NCBI GenBank assembly: GCA_017479645.1
Contig: JAFVBZ010000263.1
Location: 1 to 59,230, forward strand
From: Ruminiclostridium sp.
Lineage (GTDB): Bacteria > Bacillota > Clostridia > Oscillospirales > Ruminococcaceae
Direction of reading: 5' to 3'
Length of the DNA: 59,230 nt
In this document: positions 7,617 through 14,941 of the stretch, one piece after another
How the letters are laid out: every line of letters begins with the position of its first letter
Position numbering within the stretch: position 1 is the stretch's first letter
Program-made: the position numbers and the translations under genes
Notes under the pieces: generated by a model
Seen by the model: the letters and a program-made list of their open reading frames with translations, nothing else
Told to the model about the DNA's origin: nothing
The model's database searches: none

Positions 7617-9242
7617 ATGAACACTAAAACAAAAGTCGCTGCATATTGCAGAGTTTCAACAGATTGCGAAGACCAGCTTAATTCGCTATCCGTCCAGATC
7701 GGATACTTCACCGAGTACATCAGCAATCAGGAAGATTGGGAGCTTATCGAAGTTTATTACGATGAAGGCATTACCGGAACTTCGACAAAAAAGCGTGACG
7801 GTTTCAATCGTATGATCGCAGACTGTGAAGCCGGAAAGATACAGCTTATCCTTACAAAAGAAGTATCGCGCTTTGCAAGAAATACTGTTGACACCCTAAC
7901 CTACACCCGTAAGCTTACAGACTTGCATATCCGTATCATTTTTATGAATGACGGTATTGACACAAACGACAAGGACGGCGAGCTCCGCTTATCCATTATG
8001 GCGAGCATAGCGCAGGAGGAATCCCGTAAAATGTCCGAGCGTTTAAAGTGGGGTATGAAACGCCGTATGGAAAATGGTCAAGTTCTCGGCTGTGGTCGCA
8101 TCTATGGATTCAAGGTCATTGACGGGAAACTCGAAATCGTTCCGAAGGAAGCGGAAATCGTCAAGGATATATATAATATGTATCTGTATGACGGTATGGG
8201 TTCAACCGCTATTGCACACGAATTAGACAACAGAGGTATTCCTACATTAAAAAACAGAGTATGGAGTTCGCAGCTCATTCTTAAAATACTGAAAAATGAG
8301 AAGTATTGTGGTGATCTTACGCAGTGGAAGGTATATAAGCCCAATGTTCTCTCCGATAAGATGCTTACAAATCGTGGCGATAATCCGGACGCACCGCTCA
8401 TAACCGTCAAAAATCATCACGAACCTATTATTTCAAAGGAAATGTGGGAACAGGTTCAGGCTGAATTAGCAAGAAGAAGCAATCTTGCTATGTTAGGCAA
8501 AAAGCATTCACACAATTTCTGGCTCAGTGGTAAGATCCAATGCGGCAAATGCGGATACAGCTATGTTCGCTGTAGTTCTTCCCAAAAGAAATTTCGCGCT
8601 GTAAGCTGCCGCAACAGAATCGCGTACGGCAAAGAAAGGCGTTCTGCGCCTAACGGAGAACTCGTCGGCTGTGACAATCATTCCGTAGACGAACGAATTG
8701 TTATTAAAGCTATGGAATCAATTGTCTCTCAGATGAGCGAACTTCGCTTATTGCTTGAACAGGAAATGCTCTCGGAAGTCAGGAGACTTGAAAAGTGCAA
8801 AAAAGATTTTGACCCTGCACCTTTGAGGGCTGAAATCGAAAGCTACGAAAATAAAAAGCGCAAGGCAATTGACCTTGTACTTGACGGGCTTATATCAAAG
8901 GATGACCTGACTAAGCAGACTACATTCTATGACAGCGAGATAGTAAGACTGACGGAAGAAATCACTAAATTGCAGAACGTAGCTGAAAACCAGCGCAATC
9001 AGCTTTCGGAAATTGAAAAGGCAATTGAGTATATCGGAAAGTTATCTGACACCGATACGGACGGTGACAATAAGGAACTCTACCGCTCGATGATAAATAA
9101 AATCATAGTTCCGGAGTATCCGGTTTTGCAGATTTTTCTCAACGGTGTTCCGTTTGCCTATAAGGTAGTCTATTCCGTTAAAAACGTGCCGTTAGCAGGC
9201 ATCTTTGACATCACTATCGACACTTGCGAAGTGATGTCATAA
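7617..9242 (+). CDS. Large serine recombinase (integrase) of region 1 element
   Basis: A 541-aa site-specific recombinase. The N-terminal catalytic domain carries the nucleophile Ser in AAYCRVSTD (about residues 7-15) and the conserved LTKEVSRFARN and MASIAQEESRKMSERL segments. Next is the recombinase domain (YGFKVIDGKLEIVPKEAE onward), then a zinc ribbon (QCGKCGYSYVRC, with a later Cys pair). A coiled-coil segment (about residues 365-470) of the type used for synapsis control follows. The start ATG at 7617 follows GGAAGGAGGAAA. It recombines attP with attB through 2-bp staggered cuts. It is the last gene before the end of region 1, the usual place for such integrases. All catalytic motifs appear intact. 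Confidence 0.92.
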   Translation: MNTKTKVAAYCRVSTDCEDQLNSLSVQIGYFTEYISNQEDWELIEVYYDEGITGTSTKKRDGFNRMIADCEAGKIQLILTKEVSRFARNTVDTLTYTRKLTDLHIRIIFMNDGIDTNDKDGELRLSIMASIAQEESRKMSERLKWGMKRRMENGQVLGCGRIYGFKVIDGKLEIVPKEAEIVKDIYNMYLYDGMGSTAIAHELDNRGIPTLKNRVWSSQLILKILKNEKYCGDLTQWKVYKPNVLSDKMLTNRGDNPDAPLITVKNHHEPIISKEMWEQVQAELARRSNLAMLGKKHSHNFWLSGKIQCGKCGYSYVRCSSSQKKFRAVSCRNRIAYGKERRSAPNGELVGCDNHSVDERIVIKAMESIVSQMSELRLLLEQEMLSEVRRLEKCKKDFDPAPLRAEIESYENKKRKAIDLVLDGLISKDDLTKQTTFYDSEIVRLTEEITKLQNVAENQRNQLSEIEKAIEYIGKLSDTDTDGDNKELYRSMINKIIVPEYPVLQIFLNGVPFAYKVVYSVKNVPLAGIFDITIDTCEVMS

Positions 9243-9302
9243 AACATTATTTCGACAACGATAGGTAGAGTTTATTGATGATATTTGTCATTTGCGGTAT
9301 CC

Positions 9303-9348
9303 TCCTGTATATTTTTGTGTTATTAAAATGATTAGAAAATATACAGGA
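9303..9348. repeat. Perfect 13-bp inverted repeat after the recombinase
   Basis: TCCTGTATATTTT (9303-9315) is matched by AAAATATACAGGA (9336-9348) with a 20-bp loop, 60 bp after the recombinase stop. It has no T-run suited to a classic terminator. It may be a transcription stop or a site for the recombinase or a regulator. Confidence 0.5.
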
Positions 9349-9361
9349 ATAGCCTCGAAAC

Positions 9362-9405
9362 TTGTACCTTATTTGTACCTTGTTTTTACTAAAATGTACC
9401 TTATT
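9362..9405. repeat. TTGTACCTT direct repeats, candidate arm-type integrase sites
   Basis: TTGTACCTT starts at 9362 and again 11 bp later at 9373 (TTGTACCTTG); ATGTACCTTATT follows at 9394. They lie about 105-148 bp left of the att core at 9510. The layout matches that of the TTGTCCATT repeats near the right end of element 2, which lie about 119 bp from the core at 20632. This suggests the right end of another tyrosine-integrase element. Confidence 0.5.
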
Positions 9406-9509
9406 TCGCTGTAAATTATTTAAAACAGCTGAAACACGAATACGGACAAAACGCATTGTAATCGCATTTATCAAACTTTGCGAAAAAAGGCTTCAAAAAA
9501 ATGTGATAC

Positions 9510-9532
9510 TTCAAGTCCCGTCACTCAGACCA
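9510..9532 (+). mobile_element. Left att site (23-bp direct repeat) of element 2
   Basis: The 23-bp sequence at 9510-9532, running from TTCAAGTCCCG to the terminal CCA, is repeated exactly at 20632-20654. It reads as the T-loop, T-stem, acceptor strand, discriminator base and CCA of a tRNA 3' end. No tRNA body is present just upstream of either copy. Tyrosine integrases commonly use tRNA 3' ends as attB. Confidence 0.8.
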
Positions 9533-9542
9533 TATCTCGTGT

Positions 9543-9584
9543 CCGTGAGGTCGCTTGTAGAGCGACTTCACGGATTTTTATTTT
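9543..9584 (+). terminator. Terminator just inside the left end of element 2
   Basis: CCGTGAGGTCGCT (9543-9555) pairs with AGCGACTTCACGG (9561-9573), with one G-T pair, followed by ATTTTTATTTTT. It sits 11 bp after the tRNA-like core, so it would terminate the tRNA transcript after integration. Confidence 0.8.
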
Positions 9585-9598
9585 TCTGAAATCTGGTT

Positions 9599-9628
9599 TT
9601 GTCCATTATTTGTCCATTGTTGTCCAAC
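9599..9628. repeat. TTGTCCATT arm-type repeats, left end of element 2
   Basis: TTGTCCATT occurs at 9599 and 9610, and TTGTCCAAC at 9620, with 10-11 bp spacing, between the att core and the integrase gene. The 20-bp block at 9599-9618 is repeated exactly at 20494-20513 near the other end. This fits binding sites for the N-terminal arm-binding domain of the integrase. Confidence 0.65.
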
Positions 9629-9662
9629 TCGCCGATGGGTGTCAAATAGGGTGTCACTTGTT

Positions 9663-10880
9663 CTAACTTGCCATAGCCTGCAAATTACCGTCATCGGGAT
9701 CGTTTCTCTTCTTCTTTGAGAAGTCCAGCACCGATGCGATTGCTTCACTTGCACGGGCGTTTGCGTCCTGAAAAGCGTGCAGATATATTGAGCTCGTGGT
9801 CGTGATCGCGCTGTGTCCTAATGCGCTGGAAACTGCTGCAATATCTACATTCGCATGGATAAGCGAGCTAGCGAAGAAATGACGAATACTATGCAATCCG
9901 TAGAACGGTATCTTGTGCTTTTTGCAGAAACGTTCAAGCCACAAGTACGGCATACCGCAGAACAGCGGTTCTCCGTTGTCCTTTATGAACAGACGGTCAC
10001 TGTCAATCCACTTACTGCCCATGAGCTTCGCCTGACGTTCCTGATCTGCCTTCAACTCTTTGAGCAGGTTCATTACCATCTCCGGAAACTTGAGCGAGCG
10101 CTGGGACTTGCGAGTCTTGGTGGTATCGGTATAGTACCCGTTTGCCTTGGTGTAGTTTGAAGTGCGCCGCACGCTGATGATGTTATCATTAAAGTCAACA
10201 TCTTTCCATTCAAGCCCCATGATCTCACCGCGACGGAATCCGCTGTACACTGCAAGAATAATACATACACGATACTTTAACGGTGCGTCCTCTTCCAGAA
10301 GCTCAAACAGACGCTCTATATCTTCGATCGAATAGATCTCCTTTTCCTTGCGTTCGCCCTTCGGAATAGAAACGCGGCTGCAAGGATTATCAGGAACCAT
10401 TGACATTTTGACCGCATAGCTGAATACGTCTGATATGAAGCTGAGATGATGTATCACGGTTTTGCGCGCCAGCGGCTTTCCGGTCTGCATATTCTTTCCA
10501 TTGAACACAAGGTCGTTCACGAACTGCTGAATGTGGCGGCTTGTGATCTTATTGACCTTCATGTAGCCGATTGCCGGATAAACACGCTTTGTGACCTGCT
10601 TCATGCGCTCGTATGTAGTATTACGGAGATTTAGCCGCGCATACTCCTCGAACCATTTTTCAGCAAGCTCCTCAAACTTCATAGCGACAGGAGCTGCGCA
10701 CATCAAACATTTTTCCTCAAAGAGTATCGCCTGCTTGTACGCTTCCTTTTCTGCCTGTCTCTCGGTCATACCTTCCGGAGGTTTCCATGTCATAGTTTTG
10801 GAAACCTGATTTCCCTTTGTATCGTAACCGCAGCTGACCCGTATCTGATACGAATTGCCGCGCTTTCTGATATTTGCCAT
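9663..10880 (-). CDS. Tyrosine-type site-specific integrase
   Basis: A 405-aa integrase of the Tn916/phage type. The N-terminal arm-binding domain opens with RKRGNSYQIRVSCGYD. A core-binding SAM-like domain covers about residues 65-170. The catalytic domain has Arg in YSGFRRGEIMGLEW, His/Arg in LHSIRHFFAS, LGHSAITTTSSIYLH and the nucleophile Tyr at IYLH. All five catalytic positions seem present, so it should be active. It recombines the 23-bp core at 9510 and 20632. It lies 130 bp inside the left end and reads toward it. The start ATG at 10880 (MANIRKRG) follows a CAGGAGGATTC site. Confidence 0.93.
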   Translation of the reverse strand: MANIRKRGNSYQIRVSCGYDTKGNQVSKTMTWKPPEGMTERQAEKEAYKQAILFEEKCLMCAAPVAMKFEELAEKWFEEYARLNLRNTTYERMKQVTKRVYPAIGYMKVNKITSRHIQQFVNDLVFNGKNMQTGKPLARKTVIHHLSFISDVFSYAVKMSMVPDNPCSRVSIPKGERKEKEIYSIEDIERLFELLEEDAPLKYRVCIILAVYSGFRRGEIMGLEWKDVDFNDNIISVRRTSNYTKANGYYTDTTKTRKSQRSLKFPEMVMNLLKELKADQERQAKLMGSKWIDSDRLFIKDNGEPLFCGMPYLWLERFCKKHKIPFYGLHSIRHFFASSLIHANVDIAAVSSALGHSAITTTSSIYLHAFQDANARASEAIASVLDFSKKKRNDPDDGNLQAMAS

Positions 10881-11039
10881 AATCTGAATCCTCCTGTTCC
10901 AGACTTACGACATCTTTACAAATTTCATTATAGCACTTTTACGATTTAAAGTCAAGACTTTTCTGTACTACAAAGGGATTTGCAAAGTTCGTAAGCCCCC
11001 ATTATTTCATTGTGTTAATGGTAATGCTGTCTGTAATAT

Positions 11040-12311
11040 TTATATTGACAGCTTTTTTCTGATCGGAGCAGCTATGTATTTCTCCCACTGCTCTTTAAGT
11101 CTGTGTTCCTGTATGAACTTCATAACCTTCTCCCATTTATCCTGCAATTCCTTGTGCAGCTTTTGCAGGGCGGTGAGCTCACCCGTCAAACGGACGACCT
11201 CGGCAGTCTTTTCTTCAACTGTCTTGGTAAGATTTTCGTTGTTCTCGGACATCTTAGAATATTGTTCTTTCAAAGCCTTTATCTCGTCCGTCAACTCGTG
11301 TACCTGATTACCGATAGTTTCGTTTTCACGGGTAAGCTGTTTGTTGCGTTCATACAAGACCTGATTATCCCCGACTTCATCATAAAAGCGCTCAAAGCTC
11401 TGATTGACATTATAAAGCTGATCTGTGAGGACATCGCGTTCGTACCGGAGAGCTTCCTTTTCTTCGTGCAGCTTGTCCACCTGTTTATGCAGCTCTGCAT
11501 TTTCTGCTGCGGTCTTGTCGGCAGTATCACGGGTCGTGATGTAGGCTTCGGCAGAAGCTTTCAGCTTGTCGTAGTCGGTACGCTTCAATGCGACTGTATT
11601 CAGCGGAAGATTTTTGGCAGAAATGCTTTCTATGCTCCCAATCTCCTGCGACTGACGTTCGGTCTGCTCTAACTGCTCCTGCGTCTTTTTGAGTTTATAT
11701 TCGGCAACAAACAAATGCTCGGCGGCGCTGCCTTTGATACCGCGCTCAAGGTCGTAATTACAGGTGTGCGCGATCCAGTCGTACCACTCGTCCTGCAAGC
11801 GCGCATAGCTGTCACGACCTTTCCAGAACTCCGAACAGTTTATCCTGCGGCACGGCTGACCTTTTCTGTCTTTGCCCAACACCGTCGGGATAAACGTGAT
11901 GTGCATGTGCGGGGTAGCTTCGTCCATGTGAACGACTGCTGCCACCACAAACTGTTCGCCGCCGACTTTAGCTGTAACAAACTGGTATGCGTCCTCGAAA
12001 AAGCGTTTTGTCCGTTCGGCTCCGAGCCGGTCAAAAAACGACTTGTCCGATGTGATAATGAACTCACAAAGAACCGTGCTTTGCTTCTCTCCCTTTAACC
12101 GGAGATTGCCTTTGAGCTGATGACGGTCGCGTATCTTGTTGAAGGTCTCCCAATAACTGCCCTGCGGGGACTTGATGTGATAATTCTCACACGAACGTTC
12201 GTGCTTTATGTCGGGGTTGCTGTAATTTTTGTTGCGGCGTTCGTTATGCCGCTCGACAAGTCCGACAGCTCCGACCTTGTGATTTTGATTTCTGATAATT
12301 GCAAAACTCAT
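11040..12311 (-). CDS. MobV-family relaxase (Pre/Mob)
   Basis: A 423-aa plasmid recombination/mobilization relaxase. The N-terminal part opens SFAIIRNQNHKVG, and RHNERRNKNYSN follows. The HUH metal site is HMDEATPHMHITFIP at about residues 130-144. The last 220 residues are Glu/Lys/Leu-rich coiled coil, as in pMV158 MobM and relatives. I start at 12311 because AAAGGAGAC precedes it; an in-frame extension to 12434 lacks a site and reads low-complexity. It nicks the MobV oriT just upstream (see 12400) for transfer with help from a resident conjugative system. Confidence 0.9.
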   Translation of the reverse strand: MSFAIIRNQNHKVGAVGLVERHNERRNKNYSNPDIKHERSCENYHIKSPQGSYWETFNKIRDRHQLKGNLRLKGEKQSTVLCEFIITSDKSFFDRLGAERTKRFFEDAYQFVTAKVGGEQFVVAAVVHMDEATPHMHITFIPTVLGKDRKGQPCRRINCSEFWKGRDSYARLQDEWYDWIAHTCNYDLERGIKGSAAEHLFVAEYKLKKTQEQLEQTERQSQEIGSIESISAKNLPLNTVALKRTDYDKLKASAEAYITTRDTADKTAAENAELHKQVDKLHEEKEALRYERDVLTDQLYNVNQSFERFYDEVGDNQVLYERNKQLTRENETIGNQVHELTDEIKALKEQYSKMSENNENLTKTVEEKTAEVVRLTGELTALQKLHKELQDKWEKVMKFIQEHRLKEQWEKYIAAPIRKKLSI

Positions 12312-12399
12312 GTTTATTTCGTCTCCTTTCATTGCTTTTTCTTCGGGCTCTGCCCGTTTTGTTTTCGCGGCGTATGCCGCTTTTTTTGAGGGGTGCAGA

Positions 12400-12475
12400 G
12401 GAACCGCTGCCCCGCTGGGACTATTTGCTTGCAAATAGTCCTAGTGGGTTACAACTATCCCGCAGGTATAGTTCT
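12400..12475. other. Candidate MobV oriT upstream of the relaxase
   Basis: A perfect 11-bp inverted repeat GGACTATTTGC-TT-GCAAATAGTCC (12418-12441) extends outward as CCCGCT/AGTGGG with two mismatches. It is followed at once by TAGTGGGTTA (12442-12451), one base off the TAGTGTG/TTA nick region that I recall for pMV158-type oriT. A second repeat AACTAT/ATAGTT (12453-12473) follows. Position and structure both fit MobV oriT. The rest of the 12312-12747 gap holds a GCGTGCAGGC/GCCTGCACGC inverted repeat (12673 and 12728) and no gene that I can support. Confidence 0.65.
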
Positions 12476-12747
12476 CTGCGAAGAGAGTGTGTTCAGCTCC
12501 TTTTTTCAAAAAATCGTGATCCCCTGAAGAATATCTCAGAGATTGTGTTTTAAAAGTGCCTGACCCCTTGCAGGAGAATATAAGTGCTTATGCAAATATG
12601 CTTAATGGATCCAAAATGTTCTCCGTTCATCTGCTCGTCCTCGCACGCCACAAGCACGCTACCTTTGTTTTCGCGTGCAGGCGTGCGAATCGCTTCACTA
12701 CGCTGTTTGTGGACGTGCATAGGTCGTGCCTGCACGCGTGCACGCCT

Positions 12748-14055
12748 TTATTCGACATATGCTACATATTTTGTTTTTATTCCTTTGAAACCCCGGACGC
12801 GTCCGCCGTCTTTATTGGTTATGTGGAAGTCGTATTTGATGTTGAAACGACTTTCATTGTTTTTGAGCCAGCCGATAAAAGAATCGCGCTTCATTTCAGT
12901 CATTCCGTTGCGGCGGCACCAGAAGCAGTAACCGGCGTACAGCTCCGTGCAGCTTGTCTGCAAGTCACTGCCGAAAGCGACGATCTGATCGTCCTGCAAA
13001 AAATCTATGATGTTACAGCTATCCGATACTGCGTCCGACACATTCTTTTTGGTGCGCTCGGAGACTGTAAACATAAACCGGTTCATCACCAAACGCTGTA
13101 ACCCTTCGAGAAGCCAGCGGAAAATTTCGTTCTTTTCGCATATCAGCTTATCCGCGAGGTACGGGTCATTCACTCTGTCCGGTAGCTTGGGCCTTACCGA
13201 AAGAATGAGCAGACGGCGAGCGAATCCCTCTGACTTGTCATAGAGTGCTTTCGGGGAGCCGTTGCCGAAACCGAGGATCCTTGTGTAAACGTGCGCCTGT
13301 TCTGACTGACGCCCTTTGGCTTCTATGTCTATCGGAATCTCAGCAGTTGCAAGACTTTTTATGTACCCCGTGCTCGACAGCGCGTTCAGCTGCATATCAT
13401 CATCGACCATGACCAGCTTGTCCACGAGGTTATACCGGAAGAACTTGTCGGTCTCAATACGCTGGAACTTGCCTTCAAGCATGGCGCTGCCCCATATCGC
13501 GCTCATGATCTTACCAATGCGACTTTTGCCTTCCTCGCCGTTTCCGATAAGGAACATCATAGCCTGACCTTTGGTGGACGGTATCAGACAGTAGCCGAGA
13601 AATTCCTGTAATGTCGGTATATCCTCCGGGTATAACAGCTCTTTCAGAAATTGTATGAACCGTGAAGGGGACGGCGGCGCATTAGTCAGCGGGTCATAAG
13701 TAACGTTCATACGACTGATACAGAAACGCTTTTCGGGAGTAAACTGCCCGTCGATGTTGATAAAGCCGTTTTGCAGGTGTATCTCGTTCGGGTTTGGCTC
13801 CAGCGGTTCACTTAAGCATTTCAGCTTAAGTGCTTCCAACAGCGAATTCACTTTACGTGAGATGTTTGTGCTGACGTATTCAGTGAGCATGATGCAGATG
13901 TCGTGACTGATGATGTCATCGGAAATGAGACCGTCAAGCCCGTAGAACCTGCCCTTGATGTACTTCAAGGGCATTTGCTCTACGAACATATTGCAGAACA
14001 CGACTTCGTTGACGACACCTTTCTCGTTGAGCCAGATCGGTATTTCTGAAGCCAT
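12748..14055 (-). CDS. D5/P4-type primase-helicase for element replication
   Basis: A 435-aa protein with a D5_N-like N-terminal half and an SF3 helicase C-terminal half. The Walker A motif is LIGNGEEGKSRIGK at about residues 195-210, Walker B is LVMVDDDMQ, and sensor-like GFGNGSPKAL and ARRLLIL follow. Such proteins melt and unwind origins in phages, plasmids and ICEs. The start ATG at 14055 overlaps the stop of the HTH gene (TAATG), which marks translational coupling. A longer open frame up to 14460 is the shadow of that gene. The archaeo-eukaryotic primase domain of longer relatives is not evident, so 'primase' may be a family name only. Confidence 0.85.
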   Translation of the reverse strand: MASEIPIWLNEKGVVNEVVFCNMFVEQMPLKYIKGRFYGLDGLISDDIISHDICIMLTEYVSTNISRKVNSLLEALKLKCLSEPLEPNPNEIHLQNGFINIDGQFTPEKRFCISRMNVTYDPLTNAPPSPSRFIQFLKELLYPEDIPTLQEFLGYCLIPSTKGQAMMFLIGNGEEGKSRIGKIMSAIWGSAMLEGKFQRIETDKFFRYNLVDKLVMVDDDMQLNALSSTGYIKSLATAEIPIDIEAKGRQSEQAHVYTRILGFGNGSPKALYDKSEGFARRLLILSVRPKLPDRVNDPYLADKLICEKNEIFRWLLEGLQRLVMNRFMFTVSERTKKNVSDAVSDSCNIIDFLQDDQIVAFGSDLQTSCTELYAGYCFWCRRNGMTEMKRDSFIGWLKNNESRFNIKYDFHITNKDGGRVRGFKGIKTKYVAYVE

Positions 14056-14345
14056 TATGCAGCACCTCCAACAAAGCTGAGCAGTGCTGCCTTGTTCACC
14101 AGTATCTTGCCGTTCTTCCCGGCTCCGGTTCTGATGTACGGCAGTTTGCCCTGCAATACGAGCTGACGGACAGTGTGCTCTGACAGCCCCTTGACTGTTT
14201 CGGCACACTCTTTGAGCGTGAGCATTTCCGGCGGCTGCGTTGGTGTCGGTGCTTCCTGCTCTACGCTCTCGTCCTCGGCGACAAGCTCGCGCTCCAGCCA
14301 CTCGTTGATCTTTGTGATGATCACATTCTTCTCTCTTCTTGTCAT
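14055..14345 (-). CDS. Excisionase-like helix-turn-helix protein
   Basis: A 96-aa protein. The first 40 residues are charged and acidic. The C-terminal part (MLTLKECAETVKGLSEHTVR, then QLVLQGKLPYIRTG, ILVNKAALLSF) is the MerR-like winged-helix motif of excisionases. It probably binds the element ends to direct excision or regulates the primase gene that it overlaps by one base. The start follows GGAGGAGAAACAC. Confidence 0.8.
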   Translation of the reverse strand: MTRREKNVIITKINEWLERELVAEDESVEQEAPTPTQPPEMLTLKECAETVKGLSEHTVRQLVLQGKLPYIRTGAGKNGKILVNKAALLSFVGGAA

Positions 14346-14864
14346 GTGTTTCTCCTCCTTGACATTTCATTGTTTTTCTTGTCCGGAAAGGAATGTTTTT
14401 ATTTTTCCTTCCAATAATATAGGGGTTTTGTAAACGTTTTCTGTAGATCCCTTTTGGCAATTTCTAAAAATACGTCAAAAGAAAATGATTTGGCATATCT
14501 TCGGTTGGCAGAATTGCACATTACCTTTCCGGACTTTCTCTAATTTCGAGAGAAACTTTTTCTGAAATGATGTGTTTTATCATATTCGTAAATCTGTACA
14601 AAACATCGCCGCTTGTGTTGTGCATATTTATGGCTCGAAAAAAAGTCCTCTCATATATAGGGACAAAAAAGGGCGTTTTTTTAAGGCATTTTTTGCGGTA
14701 TTTTTGATTTTTGGTTATTTTTTTAGAGAAAATTGTCGTAAGGCACAATCGCTCGGCATTTTAATGCGTTGTTTTTGTTTGTATTACCGTAAATTATATT
14801 AACCTGTTTTGACTTAAATTGTAATTGATAATTACCCAAAGAGCACATAAATTTGAGAGAGCGT
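14346..14864. other. Non-coding divergent region between backbone and cargo
   Basis: About 520 bp of AT-rich DNA separates the minus-strand backbone genes from the plus-strand cargo. I find no supported gene. It contains poly-T tracts and should carry the promoter of the HTH/primase genes, which I could not pin down. A replication origin for the primase could also lie here. Confidence 0.5.
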
Positions 14865-14893
14865 TTGACAAAAACAAAGATTTGGAGTAAAAT
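14865..14893 (+). promoter_or_regulatory. Promoter of the restriction/toxin cargo operon
   Basis: TTGACA (14865-14870), a 17-bp spacer and TAAAAT (14888-14893) lie about 48 bp before the methyltransferase start. A second -10-like TATAAT overlaps downstream. GGAGTAAAATATA matches the recombinase promoter of region 1 exactly. Confidence 0.85.
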
Positions 14894-14941
14894 ATAATTG
14901 GGTTATTATAACTTGTACAAAGTATCACTCGGAGGCTTAAC

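Noticed and set aside
9440-9532. Intact tRNA gene ending at the left 23-bp repeat
   Set aside because: The 3' part looks like tRNA, but no D-arm, anticodon arm or 5' acceptor partner (CTGAGTG) lies in the 80 bp upstream. The same holds at 20,632.
12556-13101. A 181-aa plus-strand frame at 12556
   Set aside because: It is antisense to the end of the primase-helicase gene and to the GC-rich inverted repeat region, and has no domain or convincing ribosome binding site.
14056-14460. N-terminal extension of the primase-helicase
   Set aside because: The longer frame is the out-of-frame image of the HTH gene at 14055-14345. The TAATG overlap at 14055 gives a natural start.
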